Positions 1-8,632 of a DNA stretch of 64,000 bases are shown piece after piece. Source of the DNA: Cloacimonetes bacterium UBA3541 (GTDB lineage: Bacteria; Cloacimonadota; Cloacimonadia; Cloacimonadales; Cloacimonadaceae). Below the pieces are notes generated by a model. That model was not told the DNA's origin and made no database searches. It was given only the letters and a program-made list of their open reading frames with translations. The stretch is from contig DFOM01000059.1 of assembly GCA_002376725.1 (NCBI GenBank), positions 62,001 through 126,000 on the forward strand. The letters run 5' to 3'. The translations under genes were made by a program, and so were the position numbers. How positions within the stretch are numbered: the stretch's first letter is position 1; every line of letters begins with the position of its first letter.

Positions 1-597
1 TCCCAGAAAGGGTGTAGAAATAAAATGTACGATGATATCCCACACACTGAATAAATAATAAAAATGCAAAACTTCACCACAAAACATTGAGGCAAAGATA
101 AATAGATAGATAAAAATCATAAATTCAGGGGGAAAATAGACCTTCCCCTGCGAAGGAAGAACAAAAGTTAAAATCAAAAGAACTATCCCCAGCATTGAAT
201 TGGCAAAAATATCCCAGGTTGAATTGAATATCGCTATTACCATAGCTATTATCGCAAAGGCAATAACCAGCAAACGAATAAAAGCCGGAACTTTGTTCTC
301 CATATTCTTGGATAATCTTGTAATAAAAATAAATATAGAAAGGGTAACCAATGACATCACAGTTTGAGCCCAATCTATACCTTCTGACTGGTAATAAACT
401 TGCTTTATTGCAGCAGGAATCATATTCTCATCTAGATAAAGATGTTTGGTAATATGAAATAATGCCCCCAAAACAATAAAAAACACACAGATATACCAAA
501 TTATAGCTTCTGTTCTATCAATTCCAGTTTTTTTCTGATTAATCTGCTTGATTCCGCTTTTTTGCATATTTATTCTCTGCACTTCCTCTGTTTTCAT
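1..597 (-). CDS. Membrane protein, DUF2238/YjdF-like, C-terminus beyond window
   Basis: The frame is open from an ATG at 597 to the window edge (199 codons, no stop), so the 3' end is missing. The translation starts with about 30 polar residues and then has several hydrophobic segments, roughly residues 31-50, 80-95, 105-125, 128-148 and 160-180. The stretch near residues 165-195 reads FASMFCGEVLHFYY then WDIIVHFISTPFLG. This resembles the conserved GE-x-x-D/H-FYY...WWD-x-x-LH-F core of DUF2238 (E. coli YjdF) inner-membrane proteins. An alternative start is the in-frame ATG at 567. Neither start has a strong ribosome site. The function of the family is not known. The assignment rests on motif resemblance only. 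Confidence 0.6.
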   Translation of the reverse strand, partial: MKTEEVQRINMQKSGIKQINQKKTGIDRTEAIIWYICVFFIVLGALFHITKHLYLDENMIPAAIKQVYYQSEGIDWAQTVMSLVTLSIFIFITRLSKNMENKVPAFIRLLVIAFAIIAMVIAIFNSTWDIFANSMLGIVLLILTFVLPSQGKVYFPPEFMIFIYLFIFASMFCGEVLHFYYLFSVWDIIVHFISTPFLG

Positions 598-735
598 CTA
601 ATAAATTTTACTTTTCCTTTATTAAGCTTATATGTCAAGGGAATTATGCCCTCTCGCTTTAAAAAACCTTTTTCTCCTGCATTTTTTATCAGTTAGCCTC
701 AAATCTCTTCCTTATATAATTATTTTTTAATTTCC

Positions 736-810
736 TTTAAAATAATGCCTCTGCTCTTTTTAATCAAATAACCTTTTCTTTAGAATAATACCTCACCTCT
801 TTTTAATCAA
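736..810 (+). repeat. Imperfect 32-bp direct repeat, two copies
   Basis: Copy 1 (736-767) and copy 2 (779-810) both begin TTTARAATAAT and end CTCTTTTTAATCAA. They agree at 28 of 32 positions and are spaced 43 bp start to start. They lie within the pyrimidine-rich intergenic stretch. No coding or transposon feature accompanies them. Confidence 0.6.
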
Positions 811-1096
811 TCAATTCAACCTTTTTTCTACCTTTGCCTGTTCTCTATCATTCCCTACCTACCTTTTAATTCCTCCTCCTATTCTATTTCTTTATCTCAT
901 CTATACCCTCTGATTCTCTCTCTTATTTTATTTCTTCCTTTAATCTATAATCCCTATTTCCTTATCTTATTCTATTTCTTACTTTCTTATCCAGACAATA
1001 ATATAACCTTACACCTTGATAACATATTTCTTATCAATTACATTTACCCCTAATCCTTAATTTTCTACCTACCCTTTCTTTTCACCATATTCTCCC

Positions 1097-1163
1097 TTGG
1101 CTCTCTCCTGTCTCTTTCGCTTGTAAAGTGCTAAGAGACAGACAAGTAGGAGCCTGGAGACAA
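1097..1163. repeat. 11-bp-unit strand-switching repeat, locus A
   Basis: Plus-strand units TTGGCTCTCTC (1097-1107) and CTGTCTCTTTC (1108-1118) are followed after a 5-base partial unit by minus-strand units. These read on the minus strand as TTAGCACTTTA (1124-1134), TTGTCTGTCTC (1135-1145) and a diverged CAGGCTCCTAC (1146-1156). The minus-strand pair is nearly identical to the pair at 19676-19697, which makes this the same element as locus B. The opposed units could fold into an imperfect hairpin. Confidence 0.6.
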
Positions 1164-1313
1164 AATTAATGGTTTATTCTCTGAAAACAAATAAGATAGA
1201 AGATTGACTACATAATTAAATGGGATACAAATTATTTACTACTATAATATAATTTAATTAACCGATTCAGTTCTATTTCGTGTTTTAATATTTTGACCTG
1301 GATTCAAGCACTG

Positions 1314-1790
1314 TTAAATTGTATTTTCTTGTTTTTTAATCAATTGATAAGTCTTTTCAATATTTTGTATGCTCTGGTAAATCTTTTTTATAGGTTTAAA
1401 TTCTTTTATGGAGTAAGTATATATAATATCTTGAATTAAATCCTCTAATAAATTTAGAGAAAAAAGAGCATATCTGGTTTCTTCTAGAGGACTCTCTTTT
1501 AAAGATGACCTATATGTTCCATCATTTTGATAGTATTTATCAATTATTTCACCTAATTGTTTAATTTTACCGATTAACTGATTAAGTTCATTTATTTTAA
1601 GTTCTATTTTAGAATACAGGAAATCTATACTATACATAATCTTAGCTATTTCATTTAAAGAAATTTCCTCTTTTATATAGCTTAAAAGATAAATTAACCA
1701 TAAATTGGTATTATGTGGCACTTTATTAAAATTATCCAATATGAAACATACTTCAAAAAAGCTTTCTAAATTATTAGGTATGATGTTCAT
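1314..1790 (-). CDS. Hypothetical protein, possibly the cut-off C-terminal part of the adjacent endonuclease
   Basis: No family is recognised. The product from the ATG at 1790 is 158 residues, mostly helical and rich in Ile, Leu, Lys and Glu, with coiled-coil-like stretches around residues 50-85 and 130-150. The reading frame stays open upstream through 21 further codons (DKLSALLEDVIDEDKI immediately before the Met, coding-like in composition). It ends exactly at the TAA that terminates the endonuclease gene at 1854-1856, in the same frame. No ATG, GTG or TTG occurs in those 21 codons, so either translation starts at 1790 or this is the distal part of a larger endonuclease gene split by a nonsense codon. 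Confidence 0.5.
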   Translation of the reverse strand: MNIIPNNLESFFEVCFILDNFNKVPHNTNLWLIYLLSYIKEEISLNEIAKIMYSIDFLYSKIELKINELNQLIGKIKQLGEIIDKYYQNDGTYRSSLKESPLEETRYALFSLNLLEDLIQDIIYTYSIKEFKPIKKIYQSIQNIEKTYQLIKKQENTI

Positions 1791-1853
1791 TATTTTATCT
1801 TCATCTATTACATCTTCAAGAAGAGCAGAAAGTTTATCTTTATAAATATCAAT

Positions 1854-2450
1854 TTAATAATGCTGAAAATTAAGAATATAATTCTTTGCATCGATCTGTT
1901 TACATATTTGTTTTAACCCAGTATCATATTTTAATATTTCCTCAAATTTAGCCTTAGGCACCCTAAATGCAGAAGTTCTCCATGCTTCAACCATATCAAT
2001 TTTGCTATTTTTAAAAATCCATTCTGTTTCAATAATAGCATATTTTCTTTGGGGTTTATAAATATAGATAACTGATTTATTCTTAATCGGTTCCAGACTT
2101 TTATCCTTATTTCTCCTGGCTACTTTTGAGACCTTAAAATCATAAAACTCAAGACCTTCTTTTTCTGCATATTGAAATTCAAATTCCTTTTTTTCTCCAT
2201 TTATATCCGCTACAAAATCAGGTTTACGAGAGATGCCTCCCTTTCGTAAGAACCATAAGAACTCATCTCCACCTGATTTATTAACTTTAATGGATTTATT
2301 TTTATATAACTCTTTCAATTTATTTTCAAGCCAGTCCATTATCTCTAATTCTGCTATCGCCTTCTTTTTCATATCCTTGCGATATTCTAAATAGGTTCTA
2401 GATTTTATATCACTACTCTGGGCATAAACCGTTTTACTATCAATTGCCAT
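1854..2450 (-). CDS. Probable type II restriction endonuclease (PD-(D/E)xK-like), possibly truncated
   Basis: This would cleave DNA at the site protected by the methyltransferase encoded 7 bases upstream in the same operon. The 198-residue product has a nuclease-core-like pattern: helical N-terminal part, then RKPDFVADINGEKKEFEFQ at about residues 75-93. There PD (77-78) and E91-x-Q93 could be a D...ExQ variant of the PD-(D/E)xK catalytic motif, as seen in BglII-type enzymes. No sequence-specific family is recognised. Calling it an endonuclease depends mainly on the neighbouring methylase and this motif. The frame resumes directly after its TAA, so the natural protein may once have been about 380 residues. 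Confidence 0.6.
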   Translation of the reverse strand: MAIDSKTVYAQSSDIKSRTYLEYRKDMKKKAIAELEIMDWLENKLKELYKNKSIKVNKSGGDEFLWFLRKGGISRKPDFVADINGEKKEFEFQYAEKEGLEFYDFKVSKVARRNKDKSLEPIKNKSVIYIYKPQRKYAIIETEWIFKNSKIDMVEAWRTSAFRVPKAKFEEILKYDTGLKQICKQIDAKNYILNFQHY

Positions 2451-2457
2451 AATATTA

Positions 2458-3552
2458 TTACCATATCTTAGATTGATAATTATTTAAACTCTCTATCGCC
2501 ACTCCGGCAATTTCTGGATTAATTTCATATCCTATTCCATTTCTTTTTAGATCGGCAGCGGCTATAAGTGTTACTCCAGAACCAACAAAAGGATCAAGAA
2601 TAGTTTCTCCAATATAACTAAACGCCTTAATCAAACGATAAGGAAGTTCATAAGGAAAAGGTGCAATATGATTTCTATTATCACCACTAGCTTGTGGTTT
2701 CATAACCCAGACATCACTTTTCTTAATAGAGAGCCAGAATTCTTTATCTAACTTAGATTGTTCTTTTTGTTCTTTTGATAAATGAGCATATTTATTATAG
2801 CCCTTCTTTTCGGGTTTATCAAACTCTAAAATGAATTCATGCATATTATTTATTAAAATTCCACCGGGATAAGGATAAGTTCCAAAATGTGCTCTAACCG
2901 CATTAGTTTTTTGCCAGATTATATCCCTTTTAAATACAAAACCTATCTCTTCACATAAGTCAATGGTCTTTCCAGATAAATTCAATGTCTTGAATTTCCC
3001 ATTATCCAAACGAATAGGAAGATTCATTATATTGATGAATAATTTTCTCCCAGGTTGTAAAACTCTATAACATTCTCGCCATACCAAACCTATTTTTTCA
3101 AACCATTCATCAATATCGTGGATATTTCCAAGGTCATCAAGTATTGGTTCCTTAGAATACATCTTAGCATCAAAATAAGGAGGAGATGTTATTATTAAGT
3201 GAATGCTATTTTCTGTTAAATCGTACATATTCATAGCATTTTTTATGTAAATGGTCTGTTGTGTATTGTTTATTGCTATTGTCTCAACTTCAGGTAAATT
3301 TTCATTATCAATTTGATTATGAGGTGTTGATATAAATTTTTTAAGCTCATTCAATTCAAATCGCATTTGACCACTAGTAGAAATTTTAGCAGAAATAATC
3401 TTTTGCTTTACCAGCCAATGTAACCTGTCCACTGTTGTTCCTAAATACTTAGCTGCTTCTATTGCAGAAAGATAGGAACGATTTTTATAATCTTTGGGTT
3501 CGCATTTTATGATATCTTCTGAAGACATAATAAACTCTCTATAATTATTCAC
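2458..3552 (-). CDS. Site-specific DNA methyltransferase, beta class, with N-terminal helix-turn-helix
   Basis: It transfers a methyl group from S-adenosylmethionine to an exocyclic amino group of adenine or cytosine in DNA (N6-A or N4-C). In the 364-residue product the catalytic motif TSPPYFDAK is at 122-130 and the SAM-binding motif DPFVGSGVT at 320-328. Catalytic motif before SAM motif marks the beta class. Residues 26-75 (SYLSAIEAAKYLGTTVDRLHWLVKQ and following) look like a MerR/excisionase-type DNA-binding helix-turn-helix, which could give autoregulation of the R-M operon; that role is inferred. The putative endonuclease gene follows after 7 bases. Confidence 0.88.
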   Translation of the reverse strand: MNNYREFIMSSEDIIKCEPKDYKNRSYLSAIEAAKYLGTTVDRLHWLVKQKIISAKISTSGQMRFELNELKKFISTPHNQIDNENLPEVETIAINNTQQTIYIKNAMNMYDLTENSIHLIITSPPYFDAKMYSKEPILDDLGNIHDIDEWFEKIGLVWRECYRVLQPGRKLFINIMNLPIRLDNGKFKTLNLSGKTIDLCEEIGFVFKRDIIWQKTNAVRAHFGTYPYPGGILINNMHEFILEFDKPEKKGYNKYAHLSKEQKEQSKLDKEFWLSIKKSDVWVMKPQASGDNRNHIAPFPYELPYRLIKAFSYIGETILDPFVGSGVTLIAAADLKRNGIGYEINPEIAGVAIESLNNYQSKIW

Positions 3553-4432
3553 TTTTTAAAGGTCTTTTACTGATTAGCTTAATTTACTTTCCTTCTATTT
3601 TAATTAAAATACTATTTGCATTGCCTTATTACACTGTCAAGTGCAAATATCTGTTAACTTTTTGTAATAAATTATTATAAATATATAACAGCTTCTATTG
3701 AATGGATTATTCTAAAAACAATTATTTAATCACTCTAATTATTTAATATTAAGTTGTGTCCAGGATTGCGGTGTAAAAATCTAACAATTCATAATATTCT
3801 TTTAACATTCTATAAAATTATCAAGAAAATTCTCATTATATTAGGAATCCGTTCATTTTGGGGCAAAAAGTATAGATAATTGTTGGGATTAGCACCAAAG
3901 ACCTTCATAAGGATGTTTTCATTGCCTTACAAAAGGAGCAAAACCTTCTTTAATTAGTTGAGACAGCTTATAATAGACAAAACCTTTAATCTTTTTATCT
4001 GTGTGTTTACCAGGGGATATTAAATAAGGGCATACCAAAAAAAAGATAGTCGTATACTTTGTCAGTGAATAGACAAAACACCTGGTCCGCAGAAATAATT
4101 GATTCATATTCTTCAAACGGAACTAAGAAATGTGCTGGATTTTAATTATTGCACCTATTAAGTAGTAGCAACATTTTAATTAATTAATAGAAGAACAGGA
4201 TGTAAATGAATTAGGGCACTTCCCCATATAAGTTTGATTTTATCTTTGTCTATTATCTGTTTTTTCGTTACCTTAAAATAGCCAGGGTTATGATATCCCT
4301 ATTTTTATTGTTTAAAATGAATCTCTCTTGAACTTCTCACTATTTTGAAAGGTGAAGAATCCTTAGATTTTATATAGTTGCTTGTTTAAAATATATAAAC
4401 GGAAGTATTATTTCAGCTATCTTTTCATATGC
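3553..4432. other. Mostly non-coding gap with a decayed coding fragment
   Basis: The 880 bases are AT-rich. Apart from the coding remnant at 3919-4145, no gene, RNA or terminator is recognised. The stretch separates the first R-M operon from the methyltransferase/deacetylase pair; all three are on the minus strand. Confidence 0.5.
3919..4145 (-). pseudogene. Decayed coding remnant with frameshift
   Basis: On the minus strand, the frame after the stop at 4145-4143 reads as good protein: NPAHFLVPFEEYESIISADQ, then VFCLFTDKVYDYLFFGMPLF, then NIPW and a stop. From about 4030 a neighbouring frame continues equally plausibly as SPGKHTDKKIKGFVYYKLSQ, LIKEGFAPFVRQ and a stop at 3919-3921. Two consecutive coding-like segments in different frames, with no proper start, suggest an inactivated gene. 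The first segment faintly recalls a glycosyltransferase acceptor or nucleotide domain and the neighbours are polysaccharide genes, but I do not assign a family. Confidence 0.35.
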
Positions 4433-5077
4433 TTACATATGTTCCAGAGTAACAAAGAAATCTCTTCCTATATTTTCTATGGTACAATGCCAGGATGGGA
4501 TATTAGAAAAAAGTTCTTGTAATTGTTTTTCGTTATAAAGATATAAAGGACATTTTAATTTATAACGGATTTTTCGTTGCCAAGCCAAAAAACCCTTGTC
4601 TGAAGGAAAACTAAATAAGATTTTATCAGTAGCTAGTTTCAAAGTCTTCTCAATAACTTTATGCGGGTTTTCCATATAATCCATAACACCCATTAAAATC
4701 AGGTAGTTATACTTAATATTCTCAGGTAAGACAAAAAAATCTGCAACTTCAAATTTACAAATATGTTCCACACCCGCTTTTATTGCTTCTTTTCTGGCTA
4801 TATCTATCATTGAGGGAGCAAAATCAATGCCATAAACCAAAGAAGGTGAACCTTTAGCTAAAGATATTGCATACATTCCAGGACCACACCCTAGATCCAG
4901 AATTGTTTTCCCTTCCAGAGGCTTACAGGCTTCCATAGTTTTTTGGAACCGGATAAACATAGATTGCCGAAACCATCTATTTATAAAGCGCTGGATAAAT
5001 CCATTCCCCTTTCCATAAATAGCATTAAAATTACGGGCATATTTATTAAAAAAGGATTCCGTTTTATTTTTTTGCAT
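4433..5077 (-). CDS. Class I SAM-dependent methyltransferase
   Basis: This 214-residue product carries the SAM-binding glycine-rich loop ILDLGCGPG at residues 59-67 and the following acidic motif GIDFAPSMIDIAR (about 84-96). It is a small-molecule or sugar methyltransferase of the Methyltransf_11/25 type; the substrate is unknown. Its ATG follows the stop codon of the polysaccharide deacetylase gene without a gap (TAA then ATG), so the two are translationally linked. A role in modifying an extracellular or O-polysaccharide is a reasonable inference from this pairing. Confidence 0.8.
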   Translation of the reverse strand: MQKNKTESFFNKYARNFNAIYGKGNGFIQRFINRWFRQSMFIRFQKTMEACKPLEGKTILDLGCGPGMYAISLAKGSPSLVYGIDFAPSMIDIARKEAIKAGVEHICKFEVADFFVLPENIKYNYLILMGVMDYMENPHKVIEKTLKLATDKILFSFPSDKGFLAWQRKIRYKLKCPLYLYNEKQLQELFSNIPSWHCTIENIGRDFFVTLEHM

Positions 5078-5926
5078 TTAGCTATTCTTCATTTCCTTTA
5101 AATACTGACGACAGGTAACAAATTCGCTACTGGAAAGAATTGCTTCCAGCTTAGGTTTGACCGTTTTCAAATTTACATAACATTTAAAATATGAAGTTTT
5201 ATTCAAATTTAAACGAGGATGTTGAGGTTCCATTTCTCGCGGATGAATATAATAAAGAGTAGGTATCCCTTTTTTAGCTAATTTCTTATGCATATACAAA
5301 ATAACCCATTTCGGGAAAAATCTCAAATAACCGCCTCCAAAGAAACAAATTTCTTTACCTAATAACGATGCTACCGAGATGGGAAATTCACATATATTTC
5401 CCTTATCGGTTTTTATCCAGTACGGCTTTTTCTGTTCTATTTGATAACCACCATAATCGCGCTTTACAGGAAAAACTGAAGAATCGGCTATATAACCAGT
5501 TTCTGCCAGTGATTCAAAAAACCAGGGTGTAGCTTCCGTTACAGAAAAACTGGGACTTCTAAAGGCAGTAATCTCTTCTGAACAAATATCTTCCAGTAAG
5601 CTTTTGGAGTTATGAAAATCAGCTATTAATTCCTCTCTGCTCATATGAGCAATAACTTTATGAAACATTCCATGGGAAGCAATTTCATGACCTCTTTTCC
5701 GGGCTTCTTTCACCAGATAAGGGTATTTTTTTGCTATGTAACCCAAAAAGAAACAGGTTGCTTTAACTTCATAAACATCAAGCAAATCCAGTAACCTTAA
5801 AAAACCACTTTCTGCAATACTCGGTAAGGAGTCCCATTCAGAAATTGGAGGTACTCCCCGGTCACTGACAATATGATAATAATCTTCCACATCTATTGTG
5901 AAGATAGATTTTGGATATTCATTCAT
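5078..5926 (-). CDS. Polysaccharide deacetylase, DUF3473 (exosortase-locus) type
   Basis: This is a NodB-homology carbohydrate esterase that would remove N-acetyl groups from an envelope polysaccharide. The 282-residue product starts with IDVEDYYH (residues 11-18), the hallmark of the DUF3473 group found beside exosortase/PEP-CTERM exopolysaccharide genes. It also has the metal-binding SHGMFH (84-89) and FRSPSFS (about 121-127). No signal peptide is seen, which fits a cytoplasmic or membrane-associated enzyme of this subgroup. The methyltransferase gene follows directly. No exosortase is in the window. Confidence 0.88.
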   Translation of the reverse strand: MNEYPKSIFTIDVEDYYHIVSDRGVPPISEWDSLPSIAESGFLRLLDLLDVYEVKATCFFLGYIAKKYPYLVKEARKRGHEIASHGMFHKVIAHMSREELIADFHNSKSLLEDICSEEITAFRSPSFSVTEATPWFFESLAETGYIADSSVFPVKRDYGGYQIEQKKPYWIKTDKGNICEFPISVASLLGKEICFFGGGYLRFFPKWVILYMHKKLAKKGIPTLYYIHPREMEPQHPRLNLNKTSYFKCYVNLKTVKPKLEAILSSSEFVTCRQYLKEMKNS

Positions 5927-5963
5927 ATTTTTTTTACCTGATTCTTACTAAGTTACGAAATCT

Positions 5964-5992
5964 TTTACATTAAAGTGTTATCTAAATGTCAA
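5964..5992 (-). promoter_or_regulatory. Sigma-70-type promoter for the deacetylase operon
   Basis: On the minus strand there is a perfect -35 TTGACA (5992-5987), a 17-base spacer and a -10 TGTAAA (5969-5964). That places the start of transcription about 30 bases before the ATG at 5926. The rest of the 300-base gap to the plus-strand methyltransferase at 6227 is AT-rich without other recognisable signals. Confidence 0.5.
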
Positions 5993-6226
5993 TGAAAATT
6001 TTGTTCTTAGCCTACTACTTTCTTTTGATAATGGACACAATCAGCAATCTATATATTACCTTTCTTATTAAAGGATACAGCCTCCATACTTTTTATAATA
6101 GACTTTTTTAACAACGGATTTATAAATAAGGTGTGGATTGAAAATAATAAATTTTCTTGACATAGCAAAGCTATTAAAGTATAAGTAAAGTATAGGATAA
6201 AAGAATATATCAATGAGAGATAAGAG

Positions 6227-7480
6227 ATGAATGAGCATAATAGTTTCCTTGAGAAGGTTAAGAATAATCAATATTATAATGATATGAATCTTGATCTATT
6301 TGTAGAAGAACAGCTTATCATCTCGGAAAAGTTATATCAGAATAAAACAAAAATAATAATAATTGAAGGAGAATTCTGGACATCCAAGCAAAGAAAAGCT
6401 AATAGCATTCATGAAATCTCCTATAGAGCTTGTTTCAAACCTCAGTTACCATACTTTTTTATCAGTAATTTCACTCAAAAAGGTAATGTAGTTTATGACC
6501 CTTTTAGTGGTAGGGGGACTACAATTATTGAAGCTGCTTTGAATAATCGTCGCATAGTTGCTAACGATATTAATCCTCTGAGTAAAATACTGACTCAACC
6601 TCGCATTGAAATTCCGCGATATTCAGAAATAAATGAAAGAATAGAAACTATTCCTTATTATAAGAATTTAAAATCAGATATAGATTTGAGTATGTTTTAT
6701 CAGGAAGAAACCTTAAGCGAGATATTATCATTAAAAAATTATTTAATCAATAGATATGAATCTAATAAAGAGGACCACATTGATAGATGGATAAGAATGG
6801 TTGCTACAAATAGACTTACAGGTCATTCAACTAATTTCTTTTCAGTTTATACATTACCCCCTAATCAAGCCATATCACCTCAAAAGCAAAAGCAATTAAA
6901 CGAGAATTTTAATCGTTATCCGGTTTATAAAAACACCAAAAATATTATCTTAATAAAAACCCAAAGCTTGCTCCGAGATATAGATAATATAAAGAGAAGG
7001 ACCCTGCATTCCGTTGCAAAAGAAGCTGTATTTTTAACAGAAGATGCTCGTAGTACACCTCAAATAGCAGATAATTCCATTTCATTGATTGTAACCTCAC
7101 CTCCATTTCTTGATGTAATTGATTATGCAAGTGATAATTGGTTAAGATGCTGGTTTAATAATATTAATACAGATGAAATCACAAAAAAAATTACCGTGAC
7201 CAAATCATTAGAGGAATGGGAATCATTTATCTATGATACTTTTATAGAATTTAAAAGAATACTAAAGCCTGATGGAATGATAGCTTTTGAAGTTGGAGAG
7301 ATTAAAAAAGGAAAGATCAAACTTGAAGATAATGTTATATCCATAGCACAGAAAGTTGGATTTAATATAGAAGCAGTAATGATCAATAAGCAAAAATTCA
7401 CTAAAACAGCCAATATATGGGGAGTTACTAATAATTTAAAAGGTGTTAATACTAATCGGATTGTTATTTTAAGAAAATAA
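6227..7480 (+). CDS. Site-specific DNA methyltransferase, alpha-like motif order
   Basis: This is the modification subunit of a second R-M system. The 417-residue product has the SAM-binding motif DPFSGRGTT at 91-99 and the catalytic motif TSPPF at 290-294. The roughly 190 residues between them probably hold the target-recognition region, an order and spacing like alpha-class amino-methyltransferases. ILKPDGMIAFEVGE follows (about 345-358). It should methylate N6 of adenine or N4 of cytosine; the site cannot be read from sequence. The start ATG at 6227 follows GAGATAAGAG. The endonuclease-like gene follows 56 bases downstream on the same strand. Confidence 0.88.
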   Translation: MNEHNSFLEKVKNNQYYNDMNLDLFVEEQLIISEKLYQNKTKIIIIEGEFWTSKQRKANSIHEISYRACFKPQLPYFFISNFTQKGNVVYDPFSGRGTTIIEAALNNRRIVANDINPLSKILTQPRIEIPRYSEINERIETIPYYKNLKSDIDLSMFYQEETLSEILSLKNYLINRYESNKEDHIDRWIRMVATNRLTGHSTNFFSVYTLPPNQAISPQKQKQLNENFNRYPVYKNTKNIILIKTQSLLRDIDNIKRRTLHSVAKEAVFLTEDARSTPQIADNSISLIVTSPPFLDVIDYASDNWLRCWFNNINTDEITKKITVTKSLEEWESFIYDTFIEFKRILKPDGMIAFEVGEIKKGKIKLEDNVISIAQKVGFNIEAVMINKQKFTKTANIWGVTNNLKGVNTNRIVILRK

Positions 7481-7536
7481 AACAGATAATATGATAGCAT
7501 TTTGTCATAATATCTATTTTTGGAGAAAAAATAGCT

Positions 7537-8202
7537 ATGGGAAACGATGAATATACCAGGAAACTTGAAATGGCAATTCAAGAATTCATAAGACCTCTAA
7601 AAAATTTACCTTTTCATTTAGTTATAAACATTTTATCTGGTTATGAAGTAGAGAAATTTAATCCAGATGATTCAAATCATAAAAAAACCTTAGAAGCTCT
7701 AAAAGCAATAGCTAGGCTTTCTTGCCAACTAATTAATAAAAAGGGAATAAAGAGAAAGAGAGCCAATGAAGTTGGTAATGATATAGAAAAGTATGTAATT
7801 CAAGCTTTCCGAAAATGCAATTACAAGGCAGATAAACCTTCTACATCCCAAGGAAAGAAAAAAAGTACCGGTTATCCTGACTTAGAGTTTTGCGTTCTTG
7901 ATAATAAATGGCATTATCTAGAGTGTAAAAGTTACAATATTAAAAATAAAGATACCTCTATGAGAACTTTCTATCTGTCACCTTCTAAGGATTTTAAGAT
8001 AACTCATTCTGGAATTCATTTTATATTGTGTTTTGAAATATATCAAGACCATAGAGAAGATGATTTCAATGTCTATAAAACTAAAGGATGGAAAATATTA
8101 GATGCCTATAACCTGGATATAGATTTGAAATATGAATTTAATTCAGATAATCGTAGACTTTATAAACCAGAATTGATACTTGCGGAAGAGAATATACAAT
8201 AA
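7537..8202 (+). CDS. Type II restriction endonuclease, PD-(D/E)xK
   Basis: The 221-residue product has a textbook nuclease core: a helix with an acidic residue (NEVGNDIEKYVIQAF, about 77-91), then YPDLEF at 113-118 with catalytic D115, and a strand ending LECKSYN with E129-x-K131. Basic residues between 92 and 110 may contact DNA. Position and orientation downstream of a DNA methyltransferase make this the cognate endonuclease. No specificity is assigned. All catalytic residues are present, so this system looks intact. Confidence 0.8.
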   Translation: MGNDEYTRKLEMAIQEFIRPLKNLPFHLVINILSGYEVEKFNPDDSNHKKTLEALKAIARLSCQLINKKGIKRKRANEVGNDIEKYVIQAFRKCNYKADKPSTSQGKKKSTGYPDLEFCVLDNKWHYLECKSYNIKNKDTSMRTFYLSPSKDFKITHSGIHFILCFEIYQDHREDDFNVYKTKGWKILDAYNLDIDLKYEFNSDNRRLYKPELILAEENIQ

Positions 8203-8632
8203 TTTATTTCTTGGCACTACATAAATGCGGCAAAATTAGAAATTCAAATAAAGAACATTAAATCTATTTTAATTCTTTGTTTCAATGAAGATAGAGATTT
8301 AATAAGCAAATTAAGACTCATCAGAAGTTGTTCCATAAAATTTAAATTATAATTAAATAATAAATATCTTTTCAACCCTCAAAATATTAACCTCCAACTT
8401 TTATTTCAAATCTTTATGAAATCATAACAGCAAAAGGGAACAGGAGATTAACCTTATCTACATACAAATATCTACTCTCAAAGATAATATAGAAATAACT
8501 GGCTTTTTTTTATTAATATTTTTATTATAAATTTTACAGCTTCTTCTCAATGAGTTTGCATTCACTTTCTTACCAAATTTGATTGACGGATAAAGAATTT
8601 TTTAAAAATATGATTATTTATAGGAATAAAAT
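8203..8632. other. AT-rich gap without recognised features
   Basis: These 430 bases between the second R-M pair and the P-type ATPase show no coding frame of interest, no terminator with a T-run and no strong promoter. A TTGACG at 8582-8587 upstream of the ATPase has a TATGAT 20 bases further on, which is too far apart to call. The gap marks the right end of the accessory region. Confidence 0.4.

Larger units (their letters stand above)
598..1313. other. Non-coding, pyrimidine-rich stretch
   Basis: No gene is seen in these 716 bases. From about 600 to 1110 the plus strand is strongly enriched in T and C, with many short runs such as TTTCCTTT, CCTCCTCCT and TATTTCTT, so the opposite strand (sense for the gene ending at 597) is purine-rich. 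It holds one clear imperfect direct repeat (736-767 and 779-810) and one of the three 11-bp-unit loci (1097-1163). The last 150 bases before 1313 are plain AT-rich sequence. Confidence 0.6.

Noticed and set aside
125..373. 82-codon minus-strand open frame
   Set aside because: It is in a different frame inside the longer, convincing DUF2238-like membrane-protein frame (1-597), and its composition is not protein-like.
6068..6271. 67-codon minus-strand open frame
   Set aside because: It overlaps the start of the second DNA methyltransferase, has no ribosome site and looks like translated AT-rich spacer.
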